Shown here: positions 1 to 5,878 of the stretch, one piece after another | Numbering within the stretch: the stretch's first letter is position 1 | Layout of the letters: each line of letters begins with the position of its first letter | DNA from: Acidobacteriota bacterium | GTDB lineage: Bacteria > Acidobacteriota > Terriglobia > Terriglobales > Acidobacteriaceae | Direction: 5' to 3' | Assembly (NCBI GenBank): GCA_021798655.1 | Contig: JAJZFE010000455.1 | Coordinates: 1-6,333, forward strand | DNA length: 6,333 bases | Notes under the pieces: generated by a model | Databases searched by the model: none | What the model was told of the DNA's origin: nothing | The model's input: the letters and a program-made list of their open reading frames with translations, nothing else | Program-made: the position numbers and the translations under genes

Positions 1-1704
1 ATCATGCGTCGGCTTCAGCTCGCGGTCGATGTTGTTCACCTCCGCGCGGTGCATCCGAATCACGTTCAGGAACGGCTCGCGATTCACATAGAAGCCCGGG
101 CACGCGCCGCCGTGTACGCCGTTCGACATCGTCAGCGGAGTCGCCGCACCCAGCGTCGGCGCGCTCGCCGCCAGCCGTGCCGACTGCGCATACGCGTCGC
201 CGCACAGGATCGCCGTCAGCGTTGCCGCATAGGCGCGGCCGGCGTCGGAGTCATACGGCAGCCCGCGGTCCATCAGCAGCGCGCCGAGGTTCGCATACCC
301 CAGACCCAGCGGACGATAGTCGTGCGAGTTCTTCGCAATCTGCTCGGTCGGATACCCAGCCGCGTCCACGATGATCTCCATCGCCGTCGTCACCACACCG
401 ATGGCATGGCGATACGCCGGCACATCGAACTGCCCGCCCGGCGTCAGGAACTTCATCAGGTTGAAGCTCGCCAGGTTGCACGCCGAATCGTCCAGGAACA
501 TGTACTCGCTGCACGGATTGCTCGCGTTGATGCGCGCCGTATTCTTGCTGGTGTGCCAGCGGTTGATCGTCGTGTCGTACTGCATGCCCGGATCGCCGCA
601 CTGCCAGGTCGCCTCGGCCAGCTTGTGCATCAGGTCGCGAGCACGGTACTCCTTCACCGGCGTGCGATCCTTCACCGTCACCGTGCTGAAGCTGCCGTCG
701 TTCACCACCGCCTGCATGAACTCGTCGTTCACGCGCACCGAGTTGTTCGCGTTCTGGAAGAAGATGCTGGTGAACGCCTCCGAGTCCGGCCCCGACCCGT
801 CGTAGCCGGCCGCCATCAGCGTCCATGCCTTGCGCTCTTCCTTCACCTTGCACTCGATGAAGTCTTCAATGTCCGGGTGCTCGATGTTCAGCACCACCAT
901 CTTGGCCGCCCGGCGCGTCTTGCCGCCGCTCTTGATCACACCGGCAAACGCGTCAAACCCGCGCATGAAGCTCAGCGGACCGCTCGCCGTGCCACCGCCC
1001 GACAACGTCTCCATGCTGCCGCGGATCGCCGACAGGTTGCTGCCCGCGCCCGAGCCCCACTTGAACAACATGCCCTCGGTCTTGGCCAGCGTCAGAATGC
1101 TGTCCAGCGAATCGTTCACCGAGTTGATAAAGCACGCCGAGCACTGCGGACGGCTATACCCCGTCACCGAGAACGCCACCTTGCCCTGCGTCGCGTCCCA
1201 GTGCCAGTTCTGCGCGTCCGAGTTCGGCTCCAGGCGGTCGCACCCCACGTTGAACCACACCGGCGAGTTGAACGCCACCTTCTGGTTCACCAGCAGGTGC
1301 GTCAGCTCGTTGAAGAACACCTCGCCGTCCTCCTGCGACGCAAAGTACCCGTCGCGCAGGCCCCAGTCGCGAATGCTCTCTGCCACGCGGCTGATCAGGT
1401 CGCGCACGCCCTTCTCCCGCTCCGGCGTGTTCAGCTGCCCGTGCAGATACTTGCTGGCCACAATGTTGGTCGCCGTCACCGACCAGTCCGACGGCACCTC
1501 CACGGCCTTCTGCTCAAACACCAGCCGGCCCTTCCAGTCCTGAATCACCGCATCGCGATGCTCCCACTGCACCTCGTCGAACGGGTTCACGCCAGGCTTG
1601 GAAAAGTAACGCGAGAACGTAAGTCCGCGGGAGGAAGAGTGGTAGCTGGGCGCGCTCTCAGCAGTGGACGACTGAGCATAGTCAGTCTGGACGAAGTCGG
1701 ACAT
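1..1704 (-). CDS. nrdJ: Adenosylcobalamin-dependent (class II) ribonucleotide reductase, N-terminal 568 codons, cut by the left edge
   Basis: Reduces ribonucleotides to deoxyribonucleotides in the cytoplasm, using coenzyme B12 to generate a thiyl radical without oxygen. Read on the minus strand, the protein starts MSDFVQTDYAQSS and is open to the window edge, so the C-terminus and stop lie outside; relatives are roughly 900-1200 residues long. The active-site motif NPCSEY gives N396, C398 (thiyl radical) and E400. C409 in DDSACNLASFNL and C191 in QCSACFI fit the redox pair that reduces the substrate. The Gly-rich stretch WGSGAGSNLSAIRGS (about 210-225), the segment GGKTRRAAKMVVLNIEHPDI and GDPGMQYDTTINRWHTS are typical of the family. 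I see no ATP-cone in the Ser-rich N-terminus. The ATG at 1704 is chosen because GAGG (1713-1716 on the complement) lies 8 nt upstream. The long leader and NrdR-like site upstream suggest separate regulation. A 568-codon open frame on the opposite strand is a codon-bias shadow. Confidence 0.96.
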   Translation of the reverse strand, partial: MSDFVQTDYAQSSTAESAPSYHSSSRGLTFSRYFSKPGVNPFDEVQWEHRDAVIQDWKGRLVFEQKAVEVPSDWSVTATNIVASKYLHGQLNTPEREKGVRDLISRVAESIRDWGLRDGYFASQEDGEVFFNELTHLLVNQKVAFNSPVWFNVGCDRLEPNSDAQNWHWDATQGKVAFSVTGYSRPQCSACFINSVNDSLDSILTLAKTEGMLFKWGSGAGSNLSAIRGSMETLSGGGTASGPLSFMRGFDAFAGVIKSGGKTRRAAKMVVLNIEHPDIEDFIECKVKEERKAWTLMAAGYDGSGPDSEAFTSIFFQNANNSVRVNDEFMQAVVNDGSFSTVTVKDRTPVKEYRARDLMHKLAEATWQCGDPGMQYDTTINRWHTSKNTARINASNPCSEYMFLDDSACNLASFNLMKFLTPGGQFDVPAYRHAIGVVTTAMEIIVDAAGYPTEQIAKNSHDYRPLGLGYANLGALLMDRGLPYDSDAGRAYAATLTAILCGDAYAQSARLAASAPTLGAATPLTMSNGVHGGACPGFYVNREPFLNVIRMHRAEVNNIDRELKPTHD

Positions 1705-1916
1705 GGATAAAACCTCACGGAGAAAATCGGATGGGCATTGCTGCCGGGGGGATGCTGCGTACCGGGTGGCCTGTTCGTAGAGGCCGTTTGGCGCTGTCGT
1801 GCAGTGCCAGGTTCAAAGCTGTCGTGCGAAGCAGAAAGCAAGTGCTCTGCGGAGGTTGCGAAAAGCCGAGGCTGCGAAATCGGTGCAGGGACGAACAAGC
1901 AGGCCCGATCAAAACT

Positions 1917-1999
1917 GGTAGCCCTGCCGGGATCGTCTCCGCAGGGGTGGTACAGCCCGGCAGGTCGCGGGCAGAACGAGAGCGAAGGGTAGCCTGCCG
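1917..1999 (-). repeat. Competing inverted repeats in the nrdJ leader (one segment, two possible partners)
   Basis: On the plus strand CCTGCCGGG (1923-1931) is the exact complement of CCCGGCAGG (1956-1964), 9 bp with a 24-nt gap. The same central segment (1958-1964, CGGCAGG) is also the exact complement of CCTGCCG at 1993-1999, 7 bp with a 28-nt gap. The two outer arms belong to near-identical direct repeats, GGTAGCCCTGCCGG at 1917-1930 and GGTAGCCTGCCG at 1988-1999. In RNA only one of the two stems can form at a time, the arrangement expected of a switch, although a chance repeat in GC-rich DNA is possible. The pairings are read directly; the switching role is inferred. Confidence 0.5.
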
Positions 2000-2010
2000 A
2001 CAACGCCGAT

Positions 2011-2032
2011 ACCTCAGCCACTGGCTGAAGGT
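2011..2032 (-). other. Strong hairpin in the nrdJ leader
   Basis: Plus-strand ACCT-CAGC-cactg-GCTG-a-AGGT folds into an 8-bp stem with one bulged base and a 5-nt loop; the minus-strand RNA forms the equivalent stem. There is no U-run after it, so it does not look like an intrinsic terminator. It probably contributes to the structure of the leader RNA. Confidence 0.4.
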
Positions 2033-2115
2033 CGTGCGCTCTGGCGCGGGTCAGGGTCCTTGTCGAGGTGTGAGCCCGAAGTACAGGCGCTTCACCGGGG
2101 CTATCGGTGAAGTTG

Positions 2116-2149
2116 AAAGTACCGCCACAGGTGGTACGAGTCAAGTATA
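2116..2149 (-). promoter_or_regulatory. Candidate nrdJ promoter (two overlapping possibilities)
   Basis: Reading the minus strand, TTGACT (2144-2139) and TACTTT (2121-2116) are separated by exactly 17 nt, giving a sigma-70-like -35 and a weak -10. Just upstream, TATACT (2149-2144) matches five of six bases of the -10 consensus, with TTGTAC about 20 nt before it as a poor -35. In the second reading the NrdR-like site at 2153-2168 falls between -35 and -10; in the first it lies just upstream of the -35. Either would start the transcript at roughly 2105-2140, leaving a leader of 400 nt or more. Sequence match alone cannot choose between them. Confidence 0.4.
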
Positions 2150-2152
2150 AAG

Positions 2153-2182
2153 CAACTAGATATTGTGGTGTACAAGTAGATA
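2153..2182 (-). promoter_or_regulatory. NrdR-box-like operator upstream of nrdJ, with a second partial copy
   Basis: The minus-strand 16-mer CCACAATATCTAGTTG (2168-2153) agrees at about 12 of 16 positions with the NrdR box as I remember it (acaCwAtATwtwGtgt). NrdR is the ATP/dATP-sensing repressor of ribonucleotide reductase genes and binds paired boxes at these promoters. A related half, TATCTACTTG (2182-2173), repeats TATCTAGTTG (2162-2153) with one mismatch, 20 bp away and so on nearly the same face of the helix. Position next to the promoter of a reductase gene supports the call. The second copy matches poorly in its other half, and known pairs are usually about 31-32 bp centre to centre, so the pairing is less certain than the first box. 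Confidence 0.5.
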
Positions 2183-2417
2183 CCCCTACAGCGCGGCTCC
2201 GAGGCTCAACTACTTTGGTTTTTCAGGGGTTTTCTTGTGGAAAGTTCAGGAAACGTGCGTGAATGACGGGTTCTGCGCGTGTGAAAGCCCGATGAATCAA
2301 GGCTACGTCGCGACCCGCCCCGGCGCAAGGCGCAGAAATGGTGCAAACCCGCTCCGGCGCAGGTGGAAATGTGGAGAAAACCCGCGCCGTCGCTGTCTGA
2401 CGACCCTCGCAGACGCA
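2169..2417. other. Gene-free stretch between the nrdJ control region and the protease terminator
   Basis: I find no convincing coding region here. A 103-codon plus-strand frame starting at 2163 and a 77-codon minus-strand frame lack family resemblance and run through the tandem repeat. Composition near 2215-2240 is T-rich on the plus strand. Apart from the repeat at 2314-2397 and the upstream edge of the nrdJ operator, I see no recognisable element. Confidence 0.5.
2314..2397. repeat. Imperfect tandem repeat, 33-34 bp unit, two copies plus a partial third
   Basis: Unit 1 (2314-2347) begins CCCGCCCCGGCGCAAGG and ends GAAATGGTGCAAA. Unit 2 (2348-2380) begins CCCGCTCCGGCGCAGG and ends GAAATGTGGAGAAAA. 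A third partial copy begins CCCGCGCCGTCGC at 2381. The units share the CCCGCnCCGGCGCA head and the GAAATG-to-purine-rich tail. The array sits just downstream of the protease terminator, outside any gene. It could be a local expansion or part of a dispersed intergenic repeat family; the window cannot tell which. Confidence 0.65.
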
Positions 2418-2447
2418 CGAACGGCATGGCCGAAGCCATGCCGTTCG
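2418..2447 (-). terminator. Perfect 13-bp hairpin with UUCG loop; likely transcript end of the sedolisin gene
   Basis: Plus-strand 2418-2430 is the exact complement of 2435-2447, with a CGAA loop. On the minus strand, the direction of the protease transcript, the loop reads TTCG closed by a C-G pair, the extra-stable cUUCGg tetraloop. The stem starts about 24 nt after the stop codon at 2471. No T-run follows, so it is not a textbook intrinsic terminator; it may work as a U-less terminator or as a 3'-end-stabilising stem. Confidence 0.7.
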
Positions 2448-2470
2448 CGTTGCCGTCCTGTACGTTCGAC

Positions 2471-5452
2471 TTAGTTGGTCACCGTCAGCGTCACCGTGGT
2501 GCTCGCGGTGATCGACGCCGTCACACTGTCGTTGCCCTGCACGATGAAGCTGTAGGTCCCCGGCGTTGCATTCGTGGAGTTGGTGCCGGTGGAGGTCGGC
2601 GAGCTGCCGCCGCCCGAGTTGCTGCAGCCCGTCAGGCCCATGCCCGCCAGGCCCAGCGTGACCACCAGCGCCAGCGACACGCCCACCGCAGCAGCTCGCC
2701 GCAGCAGCTTCCGCCGCCGCAGGCCCACCATCAGCAGCAGCCCGCCAAAGGCCACCGTCAGCGGAGCCCTCTGCCACGGGCTCTGCGGCGGCGTCACGCT
2801 CGCCGCGCGTCGGTTCGCCGCACCCGTTCCCGTAGCCGGCAGCGACCGCAGCGAGAATGCCCCGCTGGGGCAGTTCGTCGAGTTGGTGTAGATCGTGTAC
2901 GTCGCCGTGCCCGTACCCGAGCTGCCCACCACCACCGACGTTGGCCCCGTGTAGCAGGCGTTGGTCAGCGTGCTGGAGCTGGTCGTACCCAGCACCAGGT
3001 TCACCGTGCCCGTGTAGCCGTTGGTCGTGCTCACCGTCACGGTCTCCGTGGTGGAGCTGCCCGTTGCCACCGTCACGCCCGGCGCACTGATCGTGAAGCT
3101 CGTGTTGCCCACATTCAGCGACACCGTCGCCGTGGAAGCGCCGTAGTTCGTATCGCCGGAGTAGCTGAACACCAGCACGTGAACGCCCGCCGTCGCGCTG
3201 CTGTAGGTATACGTGGCTGCGCCGTTCGCGAGTGTGACCGGCGAGCCCGTCGCAGCCGCGCCATTGTCGGTCACCGTCACCGTGCCCGTGGGCGTGGTGC
3301 CCGTTCCGGTCACCTGCAGCGTAATCGCATCGTTGGCTGAGGTCGCGGGCGTCAGCGTGTTGGGCGTCGCCACGATGTGCGAGGCGATCAGCGTCGAGGT
3401 GCTCGCCGGCCACGCCTTGATCAGGTTGGTCAGGTCGAACGATCCCAGCCCGGTTGCCTCATCGTACCCGGTGGTTGCAGCGTAGGAGCTGGTCTGCCCG
3501 CCGCTGCCGCAAACCGACGAGCTTACATTGCACGCGTTGGTCCCCGTCGTGACGTCGTGGAACACCGTGCTCGTGGTGGGACTCGTCGCCGGCGTTGACA
3601 GGGCAGAGTTCGCGGCAAGGGTATAGAAGATCGGGTTCACGTTGCCCTGGCCCGTGTTGTAGCCCTTGGCCTGGTTGATGATCGCCAGCATGCCCGCGAA
3701 GATCGGCGCGGCAAAGCTCGTGCCGCCGGCCACCGTCAGCGTCGCGCCATCCGAGCCGCGGAAGCCGCTCGCGCAGCTGGCAATCGTCGTCGTCGTAGGA
3801 CCGCTGTAGGGGTTATTCGTCGTCGTCGTGGTCACGCTCGGGTCGCTGGTGCAGTACAGGTACGGCGCGTTGTTCGGCGAGGAGTCCAGCGCGATGTCCG
3901 GCACCAGGCGGAAGCTGCCCGCCGTGATCCCCGCAACGCCTGTCTGCCACGTCGGACGCGACTCCAGCGCGCTGCTGCCGCCTCCGCCCGACGACGGCGT
4001 AAACGCGGTCGTCAGTCCCTGGTTATAGGCGCTCAGCGCCGCCGCGTCATCGTTCCACGCCTGCTCCGGGATGTACGACTTCGCCGAACTGATCACGTCG
4101 CCCAGCCCGGCCTGCGTGAAGTACGTGCTGTTGCTGCTGCTCACGTCGGCCGCAGGAAACTCCGTCCCGCCCACGCCGGTCACATACATGCTCGACGCCG
4201 GATAGCTGACGGCCAACTGCTCCTGGTGCGCCGCCGTGTTCCCGTCGCCGTAGCAGCCGGAGGAGCCGCTATCGCCCGCCGAGTTGATGACGGTCTGCCC
4301 CTGCGCGTTCGCCTGCTTGAACTTCGCCTCATAGGTGCTGAACTGCCCTGTGCCAAGGTCTGGCTCGCACTGCCCGTAGCTGATCGTGATGATCGGCGCC
4401 AGGTCGTTGTTGATCGCGTAGATGAAGGAGTCGAACACGCCGTAGTTCGGGCTGTTGCCCGTGTACACAAAGTTGATCGCCGCTTGGCTCGCAATCGAGC
4501 TGGAGTACTCCAGATCCAGGTCAGACTCCGATTCGTCGCCGCTATAGGTCGTCGAGCTGCCCGTGCCCGGCACCAGCGTCATCGTCGGCAGGTTGCTCGC
4601 CACTCCGGCGGCCGACTGGAAGTTCGAGATGTCGCTCGACAGCACCGCCGTCTGCCCCACCACCACGATCGACTGGCCCGAACCCGTATAGCCCAGTTGA
4701 TACGCCGCGTTGATGTCATAGATCGTCGCCACATCCTTCGGCGACAGAAAGTAGTTGCCCGTTTGCGATGACGTAAAGTTCGCCACCGGCCGCCGGATCA
4801 TGAACGAGTGCGGCCGATAGTCGGAGAGGTTGTTCACCGCCATCACCGTCCCGCTCAGCGCGGCCGGCAACGTCAGGTCGTTTGCCGGGGCAAAGTGCGT
4901 GGCCGTATCGGTCGTCGCACCCATGCTGCCCACGTTCGCCTTGAAGTAGTGCAGCGGCGCGCCAAAGCCCGTCTCCACCGCCCCTGCCGTGCCCGAAAAC
5001 GTGATCTCGTCGCGCGACGGCGATACCCCCGTCACCTTGAATCCCTGCGCCTCCAGCCAGCTCTTCGTCGCCGCCAGGTCGTTGTCCGACACGCCAAACC
5101 GCGCCCCGAACTGCGCCGGTGTCAGCCACTGGTGGTACTGCGGCGAGGCAGCATTCTGCTGGTCCGCCAGCAGCTGCGTCAGGTCGGCCTCCTGCGCCGC
5201 CGACCGGCTGAACACCAGCGTCATCCCCTGCAGCGGCGTTGTCGCGGCCATCGGCCCCAGGTCCATCGACTCCTTCGCCCGCGGCGGCATCGACCCCACC
5301 AGCGCCATCCGGCCCTCGTTTCCAATCGGGCCAATCCGATCCGGCAGCGGCTGGCCTGCGTTCTGGCCCTGCAGCGTTCCGGTCATAGGTGCAAGAACAG
5401 CAAGCGCCGCCACGGTAAGGGCAGCGCGCATCCAGCTGGTTTTCATCGTCAC
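2471..5452 (-). CDS. Secreted S53 family (sedolisin/kumamolisin) endopeptidase with pro-domain, Ig-like repeats and a C-terminal membrane module
   Basis: An exported serine-carboxyl protease, of a family usually active at acid pH. The GTG at 5452 is preferred because GAGGAA (5465-5460) lies 7 nt upstream, giving 993 residues; the ATG at 5491 (1006 residues) lacks a clear ribosome site, and the ATG at 5446 is a third option. Order in the 993-residue form: signal peptide (about 3-30, MKTSWMRAALTVAALAVLAP); pro-kumamolisin domain (about 35-212, with SPQYHQWLTPAQFGARFGV); catalytic domain (about 235-680); two Ig-like segments (about 692-783 and 785-862). The catalytic set is complete: E309 and D313 (ESDLD), oxyanion D394 (SAGDSGS) and S579 (GGTSFAAP). 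D633 (HDVTTG) and D664 (GYDEATGLG) fit the calcium site. The C-terminus has two hydrophobic segments (about 896-911 and 920-942) around RRRKLLRR, then LTGC (C943) and a 50-residue beta-like tail. It appears to be a single-gene transcript ending at the hairpin downstream. Confidence 0.95.
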   Translation of the reverse strand: MTMKTSWMRAALTVAALAVLAPMTGTLQGQNAGQPLPDRIGPIGNEGRMALVGSMPPRAKESMDLGPMAATTPLQGMTLVFSRSAAQEADLTQLLADQQNAASPQYHQWLTPAQFGARFGVSDNDLAATKSWLEAQGFKVTGVSPSRDEITFSGTAGAVETGFGAPLHYFKANVGSMGATTDTATHFAPANDLTLPAALSGTVMAVNNLSDYRPHSFMIRRPVANFTSSQTGNYFLSPKDVATIYDINAAYQLGYTGSGQSIVVVGQTAVLSSDISNFQSAAGVASNLPTMTLVPGTGSSTTYSGDESESDLDLEYSSSIASQAAINFVYTGNSPNYGVFDSFIYAINNDLAPIITISYGQCEPDLGTGQFSTYEAKFKQANAQGQTVINSAGDSGSSGCYGDGNTAAHQEQLAVSYPASSMYVTGVGGTEFPAADVSSSNSTYFTQAGLGDVISSAKSYIPEQAWNDDAAALSAYNQGLTTAFTPSSGGGGSSALESRPTWQTGVAGITAGSFRLVPDIALDSSPNNAPYLYCTSDPSVTTTTTNNPYSGPTTTTIASCASGFRGSDGATLTVAGGTSFAAPIFAGMLAIINQAKGYNTGQGNVNPIFYTLAANSALSTPATSPTTSTVFHDVTTGTNACNVSSSVCGSGGQTSSYAATTGYDEATGLGSFDLTNLIKAWPASTSTLIASHIVATPNTLTPATSANDAITLQVTGTGTTPTGTVTVTDNGAAATGSPVTLANGAATYTYSSATAGVHVLVFSYSGDTNYGASTATVSLNVGNTSFTISAPGVTVATGSSTTETVTVSTTNGYTGTVNLVLGTTSSSTLTNACYTGPTSVVVGSSGTGTATYTIYTNSTNCPSGAFSLRSLPATGTGAANRRAASVTPPQSPWQRAPLTVAFGGLLLMVGLRRRKLLRRAAAVGVSLALVVTLGLAGMGLTGCSNSGGGSSPTSTGTNSTNATPGTYSFIVQGNDSVTASITASTTVTLTVTN

Positions 5453-5491
5453 GGGAGCATTCCTCGGGGTACAGCGGTGGAGATTCATCAT

Positions 5492-5878
5492 GGGCTCGCT
5501 CAGGTTGTCACTTCGCTACTGCATTCATCGGTCGTACGCCGTCATCCTGCAGAGCGCGATTCTAGTCAAGAAGCGTCAGTTCATCAGACGTGCCGTTCAA
5601 CGCCTGAGTTTACAGCGGGATTGAGACCTCAGGCCACTCGCCTCCGCCCTCCAGGCACACTTCGTTTGCAGCATAGACACAGATTTGCCCTCGTAGTTGC
5701 GCCCCCTCACCACGCCGGCCCGTTTTGGGAGTTCCCGCACGTTCATCCCCTCATCACGCTTTTCGTGGAACTCCTGAGGCTCTCGGCCATCCAATCTGCT
5801 CAGCTCCTGTCGACGCGGAACCTCCTAACGGAGTATCTTCCTTCCATCAGGGCTAACTTTGTTCAGGAGAACGTTCAG
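5492..5878. other. Divergent intergenic region between the sedolisin and YceI-family genes
   Basis: It must carry control signals for both divergent genes. Visible elements are an inverted repeat GCCTGAG/CTCAGGC (5602-5608 and 5628-5634, 19-nt gap), an 8-bp inverted repeat GGAGTTCC/GGAACTCC (5728-5735 and 5767-5774, 31-nt gap) and, at 5834-5839, TATCTT as a weak -10 candidate for the plus-strand gene without a clear -35. A 65-codon minus-strand frame (5597-5794) has AGGAG 13 nt before its ATG but no recognisable protein features, so it is not called as a gene. Confidence 0.5.
5541..5569 (-). promoter_or_regulatory. Possible promoter of the sedolisin gene
   Basis: On the minus strand TTGACT (5569-5564) is followed after 17 nt by GATGAC (5546-5541), a good -35 and a poor -10. 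TAGAAT (5564-5559), overlapping the -35, is a better -10 but has only a weak -35 partner. A start near 5534 would leave about 80 nt before the GTG. The TTGACT hexamer is the same as in the candidate nrdJ promoter. Confidence 0.3.

Larger units (their letters stand above)
1705..2110 (-). promoter_or_regulatory. Long, structured 5' leader of nrdJ; candidate cis-regulatory RNA of unknown class
   Basis: About 400 bases separate the nrdJ start codon from the nearest promoter-like sequences, with no convincing gene between. The stretch is rich in inverted repeats: 1923-1931 with 1956-1964, 1958-1964 with 1993-1999, a hairpin at 2011-2032 and a small one at 1768-1785 (GGCCT/AGGCC). It also has short direct repeats: GCTGTCGTGC at 1793-1802 and 1818-1827, and GAGGTTGCGAAA at 1852-1863 against GAGGCTGCGAAA at 1868-1879. 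Known biology makes a cobalamin riboswitch or another RNA switch plausible before a B12-dependent reductase, but I could not place the conserved B12 box or the GGTGnAAnTCC core on the minus strand. A structured leader is therefore an inference. Open frames on both strands here resemble no protein I know and show no convincing start signals. Confidence 0.4.

Noticed and set aside
4..1710. Plus-strand open frame of 568 codons opposite nrdJ
   Set aside because: It is codon-for-codon in register with nrdJ, is dominated by Arg, His, Val and Ala as expected for an antisense of GC-rich codons, and matches no family; the minus-strand protein has the full set of reductase motifs.
1882..2063. Cobalamin-riboswitch-like words on the plus strand (GGTGCA at about 1882, GCCACTGG at about 2017, GGTCAGGGTCC at about 2049)
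   Set aside because: The order loosely recalls the B12 core but the matches are weak, and a plus-strand riboswitch here would have no plus-strand gene downstream of it until 5879.
1731..2150. 139-codon plus-strand and 185-codon minus-strand (1587-2144) frames in the nrdJ leader
   Set aside because: No family resemblance or convincing start signals; the minus-strand one overlaps the nrdJ N-terminus, and the region is dominated by inverted repeats.
2223..3413. 396-codon minus-strand frame overlapping the 3' part of the sedolisin gene
   Set aside because: It is an out-of-frame reading of the Thr/Gly/Val-rich Ig-like coding sequence, giving a Gly/His/Asp-rich low-complexity product.
3781..3836. 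Runs of GTCGTCGTC/GTCGTCGTCGTGG within the protease gene, resembling a microsatellite
   Set aside because: They encode the poly-Thr stretches of a surface loop in the catalytic domain and the reading frame is intact, so they are explained by the protein.
5597..5794. 65-codon minus-strand frame between the protease and YceI-family genes
   Set aside because: Only a distant AGGAG (13 nt from the ATG) supports it; there are no recognisable domains and it overlaps the likely regulatory region.
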